64,000 bases of DNA from Euzebyales bacterium (lineage in GTDB: Bacteria > Actinomycetota > Nitriliruptoria > Euzebyales > JAHELV01). The notes under the pieces were generated by a model. It searched no databases. It worked only from the letters and a program-made list of their open reading frames with translations, and was not told the DNA's origin. This document shows, in pieces, positions 9,289-17,967 of this stretch (its first letter is position 1; each line of letters starts with the position of its first letter). The position numbers and the translations under genes are program-made. The stretch spans positions 1 through 64,000 of the forward strand of contig DASUUK010000042.1 in the NCBI GenBank assembly GCA_036374135.1. The letters run 5' to 3'.

Positions 9289-10845
9289 ATGCCACGCGAC
9301 GACGCCCCCGCAGGACGCGGCGACGATCACGGTGAACTGCTGCACGCGCTGCAACGCGCCGTGCAGGGTGCAACGCCGGCCGAGTTGCACGAGATGCTGC
9401 AGCAGGTCATGGCGACCGCCACCGACGCAGCGATGGCGTCCCTGCACGCTCCCCCGCCGTCCCGGAGGCGGCCCCGCCGGTCCGACGTGGTGACCTACCG
9501 GGTGCGGGTCGACCTGACCGGCACCAGGCCACCGCTGTGGCGTCGGCTCGAGCTGACGTCCGACCTGTTCCTCGACGACGTCCACGACGCCATCCAGGCC
9601 GCGTTCGGCTGGACCGACACCCACCTGCACCGCTTCAGCTCCGGGCCACCGTCCGCCGGCCGCGACGCCGAGCAGTACCTGTGCGCGTTCGACGTCGACG
9701 AGGGCGACGTCGGCGTGCCCGAGCAGGAGGTGCGCCTCGACGAACTGCTCGTCGAGGAGGGCGACCGCCTGTACTACACGTACGACTACGGTGACGACTG
9801 GCACCACACCATCAGGCTCGAGGCCGTCGAACCGCGCGAGCCCGGCGCGCCCCGCGCGGTGTGCACGGCCGGACGCCGCCCGGATCCCCCCGAGGACTGC
9901 GGCGGCGCGCCCGGCTACGAGTTGCATGTCGCGGCCGGCGACCCCGACCACCCCGACCACGCCACCGCGTCGGCCGAACTGGCCGACATGTACGGCGCCG
10001 ACGTCGCGGCCGACCTGATCCCGCCACGCCCGTTCGACATCGGCGAGACCAACGCGACACTGGCCGCCTACGGTCTGCACCGCTCCACGGCACCCGCCTC
10101 GCTGCCACCGCCGCTCGCCGCGCTCGCCGACAGGATCCGCACGGTCGAGGGCACCCGCCAGCTGCGACAGCTGATCGTCGACGCCGACCTCGACGAGCCG
10201 GTCGAGGTCGACGCCGAGACCGCGGCCCGGATGGTCCACCCCTACACGTGGCTGCTACGGCGCGTGGGTGACGTCGGCATCACACTCACCGCCGGCGGCT
10301 ACCTCCCGCCAGCGCACGTGTCGGCGGCGTTCGAGCAACTGGGCCTCGACGACGAGTGGATCGGCAAGGGCAACCGCGAGGACCAGACGCTGCCGGTCCT
10401 GCATCTGCGCGAGACGGCGCAGCGGGCGGGGCTGCTGCGCAAGTACCGCGGCGAGCTCAGGCTCACTGCCCGCGGTCGCGCCGCCGTCGACGATCCCCTC
10501 GCACTGTGGTGGCAGCTGGCCGAACGCACGCCAGCGCGCACATCGCGCGAGGACGAGTTCCAGGCAGGCCTCATCCAACTGCTGACGGCGGCCGCCGCCA
10601 TCGACGACATCGACGTCGTGGACGCGACCATCGCGACCGTCCTCGATGCCGTCGGCTGGACGCACCGCGACGGCGCACCCCTGTCCGCGTGGGACGCCGC
10701 GGACGCCGCACGGGACACCCGCACCCTGCTGCGCCGGCTCGGCGGGCTCACCGAACACCCAACCGTCCCCCGGCGTGCCGAGCCGACGACCGACGGCGTG
10801 ACGTTCGCGCGAGCGGCGCTACTGACGTGGGCCGACACCGGGTGA
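9289..10845 (+). CDS. pRiA4b ORF-3-like protein
   Basis: The product is 518 aa. The plasmid pRiA4b ORF-3 domain spans about residues 65-250: VTYRVRVDLTGTRPPLWRRLEL, then HDAIQAAFGWTDTHLHRF, the acidic stretch YYTYDYGDDWHH and a CGGAPGYE motif. This domain is also found as a passenger in IS1096-type elements. The C-terminal half is helical with no identified domain. The function is unknown and no transposase or plasmid gene lies nearby. The ATG at 9289 is used; an in-frame GTG nine bases upstream is possible. Confidence 0.85.
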   Translation: MPRDDAPAGRGDDHGELLHALQRAVQGATPAELHEMLQQVMATATDAAMASLHAPPPSRRRPRRSDVVTYRVRVDLTGTRPPLWRRLELTSDLFLDDVHDAIQAAFGWTDTHLHRFSSGPPSAGRDAEQYLCAFDVDEGDVGVPEQEVRLDELLVEEGDRLYYTYDYGDDWHHTIRLEAVEPREPGAPRAVCTAGRRPDPPEDCGGAPGYELHVAAGDPDHPDHATASAELADMYGADVAADLIPPRPFDIGETNATLAAYGLHRSTAPASLPPPLAALADRIRTVEGTRQLRQLIVDADLDEPVEVDAETAARMVHPYTWLLRRVGDVGITLTAGGYLPPAHVSAAFEQLGLDDEWIGKGNREDQTLPVLHLRETAQRAGLLRKYRGELRLTARGRAAVDDPLALWWQLAERTPARTSREDEFQAGLIQLLTAAAAIDDIDVVDATIATVLDAVGWTHRDGAPLSAWDAADAARDTRTLLRRLGGLTEHPTVPRRAEPTTDGVTFARAALLTWADTG

Positions 10846-10949
10846 TCGCGTCGCCGATCAGCGACCCCGCGCGGATGCGCTCGGCCGGCAACCAACGTCC
10901 GTGCGCGTCGCAGGCGCCCGCCCGCATGCGTCGCCGGCTGCGGATCCAC

Positions 10950-11483
10950 TCACTCCGGTGACGACCGTTCGTCATCCAGCCGTCCCGCGTGCGCGCGGTT
11001 GAGCGCCGTCGACCGCTCCAGCACCGCACGCAGCAGCCGCAACTCCTCGTCCGAGCACTCGTCGAGCAGCCGCATCCCATCGCTGACCAACGGCAGGAAG
11101 ACGCCGCGACGCACCTGATGCTCACGCTCGGTCGTGCGCACGACGACACGCCTGCGATCTGAGGGGTCGGACACCCGCTCGACGTAGCCGGTGGCGACGA
11201 GCCGGTCGACGATCTTCGTCACCGCTGCCGCCGACAGCCCGATGGCGTCGGCCAGCGCACCAGCTGACAGCGGCCCGCGCCGGTCGAGCACCTCGAGGCA
11301 CCGAAGGTCGGTGCGATTGATGCCCATCCGTGCCGCCGCCCCGTCGAGGGCCGTATCGACCGCGCTGAACAGCTCCCGGAACGCCCGGTCGACGGCAACG
11401 ACGAGCGGCCGCACGTCCGATGTCGGGTCCCACCCCGACCCGGCGGCCGGGGTCTCGGGGATGGGTTCGGGGTCGTCCCGCAT
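10950..11483 (-). CDS. MarR-family transcriptional regulator
   Basis: The product is 177 aa from the ATG at 11483; a GTG at 11492 is also in frame. The winged helix is clear: MGINRTDLRCLEVL, recognition helix LSAAAVTKIVDRLVATGYVERV, wing DPSDRRRVVVRT. A C-terminal dimerisation helix rich in Leu and Glu follows. It is transcribed away from a cupredoxin lipoprotein gene with only 26 bp between the starts, so its binding site must overlap both translation starts. Repression of the cupredoxin/membrane-protein pair is the simplest reading (inference). Confidence 0.9.
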   Translation of the reverse strand: MRDDPEPIPETPAAGSGWDPTSDVRPLVVAVDRAFRELFSAVDTALDGAAARMGINRTDLRCLEVLDRRGPLSAGALADAIGLSAAAVTKIVDRLVATGYVERVSDPSDRRRVVVRTTEREHQVRRGVFLPLVSDGMRLLDECSDEELRLLRAVLERSTALNRAHAGRLDDERSSPE

Positions 11484-11486
11484 ATC

Positions 11487-11521
11487 TTTCACCAGGTTGA
11501 CGGTTCACCATGCGAAGCATG
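11487..11521. promoter_or_regulatory. Compact divergent regulatory region with repeats
   Basis: Within this stretch TTCACCA occurs twice (11488-11494 and 11504-11510) and a perfect inverted repeat CATGC-GAA-GCATG lies at 11509-11521, over the cupredoxin start codon. TTGACG at 11497-11502 resembles a -35. The inverted repeat is a plausible MarR operator that would block translation-proximal DNA; there is no direct evidence for binding. Confidence 0.4.
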
Positions 11522-11890
11522 ATGAGCACACGATACCTACCAGCCCTGATCATCCTGCTCGTCACCGCGCTGCTCACCGCCTGCGGACGCGCGAGCGCCA
11601 TCGGCGACGACGATACCGATGCGCCAGTGGCGACCACGACCGTCCAGGTCGTCGACAACGACTTCGAGCCAGCCAATGCAGAAGTCACTGCCGGCGACAC
11701 CATGACCTGGCAGTGGGCGGGCGCGAACCAGCACAACGTCGTCGTCGGCGACGTCGCGAGTGCGGTCCAGGATGCTGGCACCTTCGAGCACACGTTCACC
11801 GAACCCGGAACGTACGAGTACCGCTGCACGCTGCACGGCGGGATGCGCGGCACCGTGACGGTCGTCCCGGCCGACGCGGAGGACGCGTAG
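11510..11890 (+). CDS. Cupredoxin (plastocyanin/azurin-type) lipoprotein
   Basis: The product is 126 aa. A lipoprotein signal ends in LLTAC, with the Cys at about residue 25 as lipidation site. The mature part is a single type-1 copper domain: VQVVDNDFEPANAEVTAGDTMTWQW, first copper His in ANQHNVVV, and the C-terminal ligand loop YRCTLHGGM supplying Cys, His and Met. All four ligands are present. It probably carries electrons or holds copper at the outer face of the membrane. A four-helix membrane protein gene follows two bases after its stop; a MarR regulator is divergent. Confidence 0.9.
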   Translation: MRSMMSTRYLPALIILLVTALLTACGRASAIGDDDTDAPVATTTVQVVDNDFEPANAEVTAGDTMTWQWAGANQHNVVVGDVASAVQDAGTFEHTFTEPGTYEYRCTLHGGMRGTVTVVPADAEDA

Positions 11891-11892
11891 CC

Positions 11893-12336
11893 GTGCGCGC
11901 CATCCTGCGCCCCGTCCACCGCGGCCTCGTGCACCTCATCACGCTCGGTGTGCTCGCCCAGGCGATCGTCGCGGGGCAGTTCATCAGCGGAGCCAGCGAT
12001 CAGCTCGGCACCCACGGCGCCGTCGGCGGAACGCTCGAGTTGGCCGGTCTGGCGCTGCTGCTGCTCGCGATGGCGCACCGGCTGGCTGGCGAACGCTCAC
12101 GGGTCGCGCTGTGGGGCTCGCTCGCCCTGGGTCTGGCGCTGCAGATCCAGGCCGCACTCGGCTGGATGCCGGGCGCCGTCCCGACGGCGGTCCACGTGCC
12201 GCTGGGCGTGTGCATCTTCGCCGGGGCGCTGGGGTTGAGTGCGACCATCGGCCGCCACCTCGGCGGTCCACACGACACCGAACACCATCCGCAGCCGTCA
12301 GGGACGGTCGATCTGATGGGCCGACAGCCGTCGTGA
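11893..12336 (+). CDS. Four-helix membrane protein (DUF6220-like)
   Basis: The product is 147 aa starting at a GTG two bases after the cupredoxin stop, with GGAGGAC in the end of that gene as ribosome site. Four hydrophobic segments are evident: around LVHLITLGVLAQAIVAGQF, LELAGLALLLLAMAHRL, VALWGSLALGLALQIQAAL and VHVPLGVCIFAGALGLSA. Histidines in helices 1 and 4 could bind haem or metal, but this is speculation. The layout resembles the DUF6220 family of small actinobacterial membrane proteins. The tight coupling suggests it works with the copper lipoprotein, perhaps as its membrane partner. Confidence 0.75.
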   Translation: MRAILRPVHRGLVHLITLGVLAQAIVAGQFISGASDQLGTHGAVGGTLELAGLALLLLAMAHRLAGERSRVALWGSLALGLALQIQAALGWMPGAVPTAVHVPLGVCIFAGALGLSATIGRHLGGPHDTEHHPQPSGTVDLMGRQPS

Positions 12337-12426
12337 GAGTGCGCGTCGTACCGGAACCCGTGGCCGGCGCGAGCCTGCATGACCATCCATCGCCGGCGAC
12401 GATGGGTCGATCCGGCAGCGCGCTGC

Positions 12427-13302
12427 TCAGGGGTCGTCGCGCCGACGACCGGGCGCGGCGATGTGCTCGCGGACGATCTCGACGATGACGTCCGGCCGCT
12501 CGTGCGGCAGGAGATGGCCCGCGTCGACGACGAGGCGCACCGGTACGCCGGGGAGCGTCTTCGCGACGGCGCGCGACAGTGGGCGCGGTGGGAGGAACGC
12601 GTCGTGGCGGCCCGCGACGACCACGCACCGCGCGCCGGCCACGGCGCGACGTGTCGATGCACGTACGGGAGCGGGTGCCAGTGAGGTTCTGACATGGCGG
12701 CCGACGAGGGTCATCCACGTCGTCAGCGAGGATCGTGGCACGCGGCCGGGCGCCATCATCATCCGCAGCAACGCCTCGGACGTGTCGGCGTCAGGTCGGC
12801 GTAGCCACGGGATGGTCGGTGCCATCACCCGTGGCGTGACGCGCAGCCGGATCAGACCTGCCGGGTCGACCAGCAGCAGTCCGCTGACCGGCGCACCGAC
12901 GGCACGCGCCTGGAGCACGACGCGGGCGCCGAGCGAGTGGGCGACGAGCACCGCGGGCCGGTCGGTGACCCGGGGTAGGAGGTCAGCCAGCCACCGCCCG
13001 TACGCGTCTCGTGGTCGGCGTGATCGCTCGTCGTGGCTGAGGCCGGGTTGGCCCGGCAGATCGACGGCGTGGACCTCGTGCTCTGTCGCCAACATCCGGA
13101 TCAGGTCGAGCCACGTCGCGGCGCAGAAGTTGGTGCCGGGGAGAAGGACGAGAGGCTCGCCGGCACCAGCCGTGACGACGTGGGTCGGCCCGAGCGTGCT
13201 CGCGACGTGATCTCGGGAGTGGTCGACGTCCCAGCGGTCGAGCGCGCCGACGACGAACGCGTGGATGGCGTCGCGGCCCGCGGCGGATCGGTAGATGCTC
13301 AT
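12427..13302 (-). CDS. Alpha/beta-hydrolase
   Basis: The product is 291 aa with the canonical fold and triad. The oxyanion strand is VLLPGTNFC, the nucleophile elbow is AHSLGAR (Ser near residue 124), the acid lies in VVAGRHDAFLPP and the base in VVDAGHLLPHE. The cap region between the elbow and the acid is short and Arg-rich. Substrates of such proteins range from esters to haloalkanes and cannot be read from sequence. No signal peptide is seen, so it acts in the cytoplasm. It lies 50 bp downstream of the SWIM-domain gene on the same strand and may be read through from that operon. Confidence 0.88.
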   Translation of the reverse strand: MSIYRSAAGRDAIHAFVVGALDRWDVDHSRDHVASTLGPTHVVTAGAGEPLVLLPGTNFCAATWLDLIRMLATEHEVHAVDLPGQPGLSHDERSRRPRDAYGRWLADLLPRVTDRPAVLVAHSLGARVVLQARAVGAPVSGLLLVDPAGLIRLRVTPRVMAPTIPWLRRPDADTSEALLRMMMAPGRVPRSSLTTWMTLVGRHVRTSLAPAPVRASTRRAVAGARCVVVAGRHDAFLPPRPLSRAVAKTLPGVPVRLVVDAGHLLPHERPDVIVEIVREHIAAPGRRRDDP

Positions 13303-13352
13303 GGGGTTCCGGCACGTCGCACGGGCAGCATGCCAGCGGTCCCGTCATGCGC

Positions 13353-14162
13353 TCACGCATCGCGACCGCCCGCGCCCCGAGCAACGTCGCCCGCGAGCAC
13401 ACGCCACGCGAGCGCGGCGGCATCGGTCACCAGATCGTGGAGGTCCGCCTCGATCTCGACGGCCGCGGGCGGCGGACCCAGCCGCCGCACGATCGCGGTC
13501 GGGTCACCGGCACGGCGGGGCCGGAGGTCGATGTCGTCGAGGGCTCCGCGCGCGCTGAACAGGTCGCGTGCGACGAGGTCCGTGACGGCGATCGGTCCGT
13601 CGTCGCTCCGGGCGTCGTCGACGGGTTCGCCGGTGCCGGCGCGATGCGCACGCAGCCCTGCGAGCAGTTGGCCGCGGTCGCGGCCACGCAGTCGTGGGAG
13701 CAGGAACGGGTCGTCGTCGAAGGTCTGCGCCAGCGTGTAGTGGACCGCGGCGACGTGCTTGCAGGGGTTCGCCGCGTCGGGACACGTGCACGAGGTCGAC
13801 AGTTCCCGCGCGCGTGGGAACAGCGACACGCCGCAGGCCTGCAACGCGTCGTCCACGTCGTCGGGCATGCGGCCATCGATCAGCGCGGCCGTGTGGCGCA
13901 CCTCTCCGGCCAGCGTCTGGAGGATGGCCTCCCAGGTGGCGTCGTCGAAGACCGGCAGGGTCAGCGTCACGCGGTACGGCCGGGCGCGGCTGCCCTGCAC
14001 GGCCGCGGTCACCCGGCCGGGACGTACGGTCAGGTTCGCCACACGGCCCTGGCGTGCGTAGGTGCGCCCACGCGGGAGGCGGTTGGCGTACACGGCGCCG
14101 AGTGCCTCCAGGGCGCCGATCCACCGCTCGCCCCACCAGGTGAGACCGAAGCGTGTCACCAT
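13353..14162 (-). CDS. SWIM zinc-finger protein
   Basis: The product is 269 aa. The ATG at 14162 is chosen because GGAGGTGG lies just upstream and because longer frames run into the helicase gene. The SWIM finger is TSCTCPDAANPCKHVAAVHY near residue 120-140, with the CxCxnCxH ligands intact. N-terminal motif RFGLTWWGERWIGALE is typical of bacterial SWIM proteins encoded next to SNF2 helicases. SWIM domains bind DNA or proteins. It follows the SNF2-like helicase gene by 40 bp on the same strand, and the two probably act as a pair in DNA repair or remodelling. Confidence 0.9.
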   Translation of the reverse strand: MVTRFGLTWWGERWIGALEALGAVYANRLPRGRTYARQGRVANLTVRPGRVTAAVQGSRARPYRVTLTLPVFDDATWEAILQTLAGEVRHTAALIDGRMPDDVDDALQACGVSLFPRARELSTSCTCPDAANPCKHVAAVHYTLAQTFDDDPFLLPRLRGRDRGQLLAGLRAHRAGTGEPVDDARSDDGPIAVTDLVARDLFSARGALDDIDLRPRRAGDPTAIVRRLGPPPAAVEIEADLHDLVTDAAALAWRVLAGDVARGAGGRDA

Positions 14163-14202
14163 GCGCGACCCACCTCCGCACGCAGCCACCGCCGACGGGT
14201 CG

Positions 14203-17200
14203 TCATGCCACCTCGTCCTCGTCGGAGATGTCGTCGGGCGACAGCGACACGAGGTCGTGGAGCGCATCGTCGTCGAGCTCGGTGATCCATGTCTCCCCGG
14301 TGCCGACGACGGCGTCGGCCAGCGCGCGCTTGCGCTCCAGCAGGGCGGCGACACGCTCCTCGACCGTGCCGGCCGTGACCAGCTTGTGCACCGTCACCGC
14401 CCGCGTCTGGCCGATCCGGTAGGCGCGGTCGGTCGCCTGGTCCTCGACCGCGGGGTTCCACCAGCGGTCGTAGTGCACGACGTGGGTCGCTGCGGTCAGG
14501 TTCAGGCCGGTCCCGCCAGCCTTGATCGACACCAGCAGCACGGGCGACGGATGCTCGCCCGACTGGAACGCCGCGACCATCGCGTCACGCGCCCCGGCGG
14601 CGACCCCGCCGTGCAGGAACGGGATCTCGGCGACGTCGAGGCGCGCCGCGAGGTGACGGGCGAGCAGCTCCCCCATGGCGCGGTACTGGGTGAACACCAG
14701 CGCACGGTCGCCCGCGGCGGCGGCCTCGGTCAGCATCTCGGCCGTGCGGGTGAGCTTTCCGGAGCGCCCTGGCAGCGGCCCGCGTTCGCCGAGGTACTGG
14801 GCGGGGTGGTTGCAGATCTGCTTGAGCGCGGTCAGCAGCGCCAGGATCTGGCCACGCCGATCGATGCCGTCGTCGGCGATGCCCTGGGAGAAGACCCGGT
14901 CGACGGCCGCCTGGTACAGGGTCGCCTGCTCACGGGTGAGGTTGCAGACGACCGTGGCCTCCTGCTTGGACGGCAGGTCGGTCGCGACTTCAGCCTTCGT
15001 GCGGCGCAGCAGGAACGGCGCGACGATGCGGCGCAGCCTGTCCGCAGCGTCGGTGTCGCCCCAGCGCTCGACGGGCACCGCGTAGCGCTCGCGGAACCGG
15101 GTGAACGACCCCAACAGGCCGGGGTTGGTGAAGTCCACGATCGCCCACAGCTCCGCCAGCCGGTTCTCGACCGGCGTGCCGGTCAACGCGACGCGCGTCC
15201 TCGCGGGGACCCGGCGCACCGCACGGGCGGCCTTCGACGCGTGGTTCTTGACCTGCTGCGCCTCGTCCAGCACGACCGTGTCCCAGTCGACCTCCGCGAG
15301 CAGGTCCACGTCACGGCGGACCAACCCGTAGCTGGTGACCGTGACCGAGCCCGGCACGAACGCGGCCGGGTCGGTCGCACGACCAGGTCCGTGGTGGCGC
15401 AGCACGGGCACGTCAGGAGCGAACCGCGCCAGTTCGCGCTCCCAGTTGCCGACCACCGACGTGGGGCAGACCACCAGGTGCGGTCGCTCCGCGGCGCGCG
15501 ACACGAGCAACGCGATCGACTGCAGCGTCTTGCCCAGGCCCATGTCGTCAGCCAGCACCGTGCCCAGGCCGAGGCCGGCCATTGCCTGCAGCCAGGCAGC
15601 ACCGCGGTGCTGGTACGCACGCAGGGTGGCGACGACGCCGGTCAGGTCGGGCGCGCCTCGGGCACCGCCGTCGCGAAGCCGCGCGACCAGCGCGGCCAGG
15701 TCGCCGTCGGCGACCGTCTCGACCCGGCCCAGGTCAGGATCATCACGCTCGCCTGCCAGCGCGACGGCAAGCGCCTCACCGGGTGCCAACCGACCGGCCG
15801 TGCCTGTGAGATCGGCCAGGCGCAACGCCTCGTCGGGGTCGACGCGCACCCACCGGCCACGCCACGAGACGAGCGGCTGCTTGAGGGCGACGATCTCGGC
15901 GAACTCGTCGGCGTCGAGCGTGTCGTCACCCAACGCCACCTCCCAGCTGAACGTGCGCAGCGTGTCGGCGTCGAGCCCTGCCGTGGACAGCCCCGTGCCG
16001 GGCGTCTCAGGCGTCGTCCCCACCCGCATCCGTGCCCGCAGACGACGTTGTCCGCTCGCGGTCAACTCGGCGGGCAGCAGCACGCCGAGCCCGGCGGCTG
16101 CCAGATCGCCCGACACGTCCAGCAGTCCGGCGGCGTCGGCGACGTCGAGGTCGATCCCCGCCGGGCGGGCCAGTGACAGGCTCGGGCGCAGCGGCTCGAA
16201 CAGCCGGGCGGCGTCGGCCAACCCGCGGATCAACGCTTCGTGCGCCTCGGTGACGACCAGTCCGCCGAGGTCAACACGGGCGTCCGCGGCATCCCACACG
16301 CGGTCCGCTTCGACGATGAGGCTGGGGTCGTCGGCCGCCTGCAGCAGGTAGTCGACACGCCACCCCCACTCGTCGCCGAGCACGTCCGGCGGTGGTGAGG
16401 CCAGGCGCAGGCACAGCCGGGCACCGCCGTCGCGGCGGGCGCGGACCGCCGCACTCCACTGCGCGATCTGTTCGGCGTGGCGCGCGACGGCGTCCTCGAT
16501 GCCGTCGACCACGGGATCGACCGGGTCGGTCAGCCCGGTGAGCCAGGTGCGGGGCCAGCTGACGGCGCGCCGCGCGCGCCCGTTGCGCGCACCGCGGGAC
16601 CGCTGGGTCGCGCGACCGCCGCGGGCGAACGCGTCGCGGGCGAACGCGTCGGCGACCGCGTCACCGAACGTGGTGACCAGCTCGGCCGGTGACCACACCA
16701 CGTTCTCGCCCTCGGCCCGCAGCGCGTGCGCCGCCGGCGGCAGCCGTACGGCCAGCAGGGCCAGTCGGTCGTCGGCCGCGCCGGCCAGCGCCCAACTGGC
16801 GACGCCGACGTCGCCCGCCGCCCGCAGCGTCGGGACGATGCGACCGGCCGCGACGAGCTCCAGCGCGATCTTCGCCGCAGCGCTCCAGACCAGCAGCGAA
16901 TCGGATGGCCGGCGTCGTCCCGGCCACCGCTGCGCCGGGGTGGACGGCGCCGGAAACGCGGCGAGCGCAGCCGCGGCGGCACCCACGGGCACGAGCCTGG
17001 CCGGCACGTCCGCGATCCGTACGCGCTTGTACGCCCGCGGGCTGCGCGGAAGCACCGTCGGCAGCGTCACCGGCGTGCCCGGCGGAAAGCCGAGCCGTGT
17101 CATGTCTGCGACGAGGTCGTCAGTCCCCCACAGCGCGAGGTGACCGCGCGAGGGGACGGGATCACCCGGCCAGAACGTGGCCTGCAGCGTCCCTGGAACG

Positions 17201-17214
17201 ATCGGGGGCGTCAT
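14203..17214 (-). CDS. SNF2-family DEAD/DEAH-box helicase
   Basis: The product is 1003 aa from the ATG at 17214; longer frames upstream lack protein-like sequence. The N-terminal half is the bacterial SNF2-N domain with WLTGLTDP and PSLSLARPAGIDLD blocks. The motor follows: Walker A DDMGLGKT, motif II VVLDEAQQVKN, motif III ALTGTPVENRL, then the second RecA lobe with VFTQYRAMGELL, VSIKAGGTGLNLTAATHVVHYD and the Arg finger DRAYRIGQ. All ATPase motifs are intact, so it should be a DNA-dependent ATPase that translocates on or remodels protein-DNA complexes. The SWIM protein gene follows by 40 bp. Confidence 0.95.
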   Translation of the reverse strand: MTPPIVPGTLQATFWPGDPVPSRGHLALWGTDDLVADMTRLGFPPGTPVTLPTVLPRSPRAYKRVRIADVPARLVPVGAAAAALAAFPAPSTPAQRWPGRRRPSDSLLVWSAAAKIALELVAAGRIVPTLRAAGDVGVASWALAGAADDRLALLAVRLPPAAHALRAEGENVVWSPAELVTTFGDAVADAFARDAFARGGRATQRSRGARNGRARRAVSWPRTWLTGLTDPVDPVVDGIEDAVARHAEQIAQWSAAVRARRDGGARLCLRLASPPPDVLGDEWGWRVDYLLQAADDPSLIVEADRVWDAADARVDLGGLVVTEAHEALIRGLADAARLFEPLRPSLSLARPAGIDLDVADAAGLLDVSGDLAAAGLGVLLPAELTASGQRRLRARMRVGTTPETPGTGLSTAGLDADTLRTFSWEVALGDDTLDADEFAEIVALKQPLVSWRGRWVRVDPDEALRLADLTGTAGRLAPGEALAVALAGERDDPDLGRVETVADGDLAALVARLRDGGARGAPDLTGVVATLRAYQHRGAAWLQAMAGLGLGTVLADDMGLGKTLQSIALLVSRAAERPHLVVCPTSVVGNWERELARFAPDVPVLRHHGPGRATDPAAFVPGSVTVTSYGLVRRDVDLLAEVDWDTVVLDEAQQVKNHASKAARAVRRVPARTRVALTGTPVENRLAELWAIVDFTNPGLLGSFTRFRERYAVPVERWGDTDAADRLRRIVAPFLLRRTKAEVATDLPSKQEATVVCNLTREQATLYQAAVDRVFSQGIADDGIDRRGQILALLTALKQICNHPAQYLGERGPLPGRSGKLTRTAEMLTEAAAAGDRALVFTQYRAMGELLARHLAARLDVAEIPFLHGGVAAGARDAMVAAFQSGEHPSPVLLVSIKAGGTGLNLTAATHVVHYDRWWNPAVEDQATDRAYRIGQTRAVTVHKLVTAGTVEERVAALLERKRALADAVVGTGETWITELDDDALHDLVSLSPDDISDEDEVA

Positions 17215-17491
17215 CGGCTGCGGGGCGACTCCTGCTGGGTCTGTTCGGTGCAACGTCCGCGGTAGCAGACCTGGGTGAGCATGCCGGCGGCGTCCGGGCC
17301 GGGGAAGGCGCCCGCGCAGCGAGCGCCGCCGATTCAACCACACTCGCAAGGTCGAGGACGCCACAGCGCGTGAACGGGGCGACCGGACGGTGACGTGGCA
17401 CGCTGGCGTTCGGCGAGCAGCCTGGGCGCGTCGCCGGACACGACGTCGACGTCGGATCCCTCGACGGGCCGGCTGGACGAGAGGAGCCGTC

Positions 17492-17878
17492 ATGCCCGCG
17501 GAGCTGAACCACACGATCGTCGCCGCCCGGGATCCGGAGGGCTCGGCGCGGTTCATGGCCGACATCCTGGGCCTTCCCGCGCCGACGCGGTACGGACCGT
17601 TCATGGTGGTCGAGGCCGCCAACGGAGTGTCGCTCGACTTCATGCACATCACCGGCGAGGTCACGTCGCAGCACTACGCCTTCCTGGTCAGCGAGGCCGA
17701 GTTCGACGAGATCGTCGACCGCATCACGACGCGTGGGGTGCCGCACTGGGCGGACCCGGGCCGGCGACGTGCCGGAGCGATCAACGCACGCGACGGCGGC
17801 CGTGGCGTCTACTTCGAGGACCCGGAGGGCCACCTGCTCGAGATCCTGACCAGGCCGTACGGCAGCGGCGGCGCCTGA
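17492..17878 (+). CDS. VOC-family (glyoxalase/bleomycin-resistance fold) protein
   Basis: The product is 128 aa. AGAGGAG precedes the ATG at 17492. It contains two beta-alpha-beta-beta-beta units: ELNHTIVAARDPEGSARFMADILGLP with a metal-type His in NHT, and GVYFEDPEGHLLEILTRPYG with the C-terminal Glu. The fold supports metal-dependent lyase, dioxygenase or ligand-binding roles; which one is not clear. It stands alone between the helicase and the penicillin acylase-family gene, which ends convergently about 90 bp downstream. Confidence 0.88.
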   Translation: MPAELNHTIVAARDPEGSARFMADILGLPAPTRYGPFMVVEAANGVSLDFMHITGEVTSQHYAFLVSEAEFDEIVDRITTRGVPHWADPGRRRAGAINARDGGRGVYFEDPEGHLLEILTRPYGSGGA

Positions 17879-17967
17879 GCGGGGCGCACCCTGGGCCCTG
17901 GACGGGTGACGCGGGCATCTTGGATCAGCCGGCATCACGGCCGTGCGAGTGCTCGCCCCGCGCGGTG

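Noticed and set aside
9289-10845. IS1096-type element suggested by the pRiA4b ORF-3 domain
   Set aside because: No transposase gene or terminal inverted repeats were found around it; the domain also occurs outside elements.
14062-16176. Long plus-strand reading frame opposite the SNF2 helicase gene
   Set aside because: It is an antisense shadow of a gene with full helicase motifs; its composition is Arg/Gln/His-rich and shows no family.
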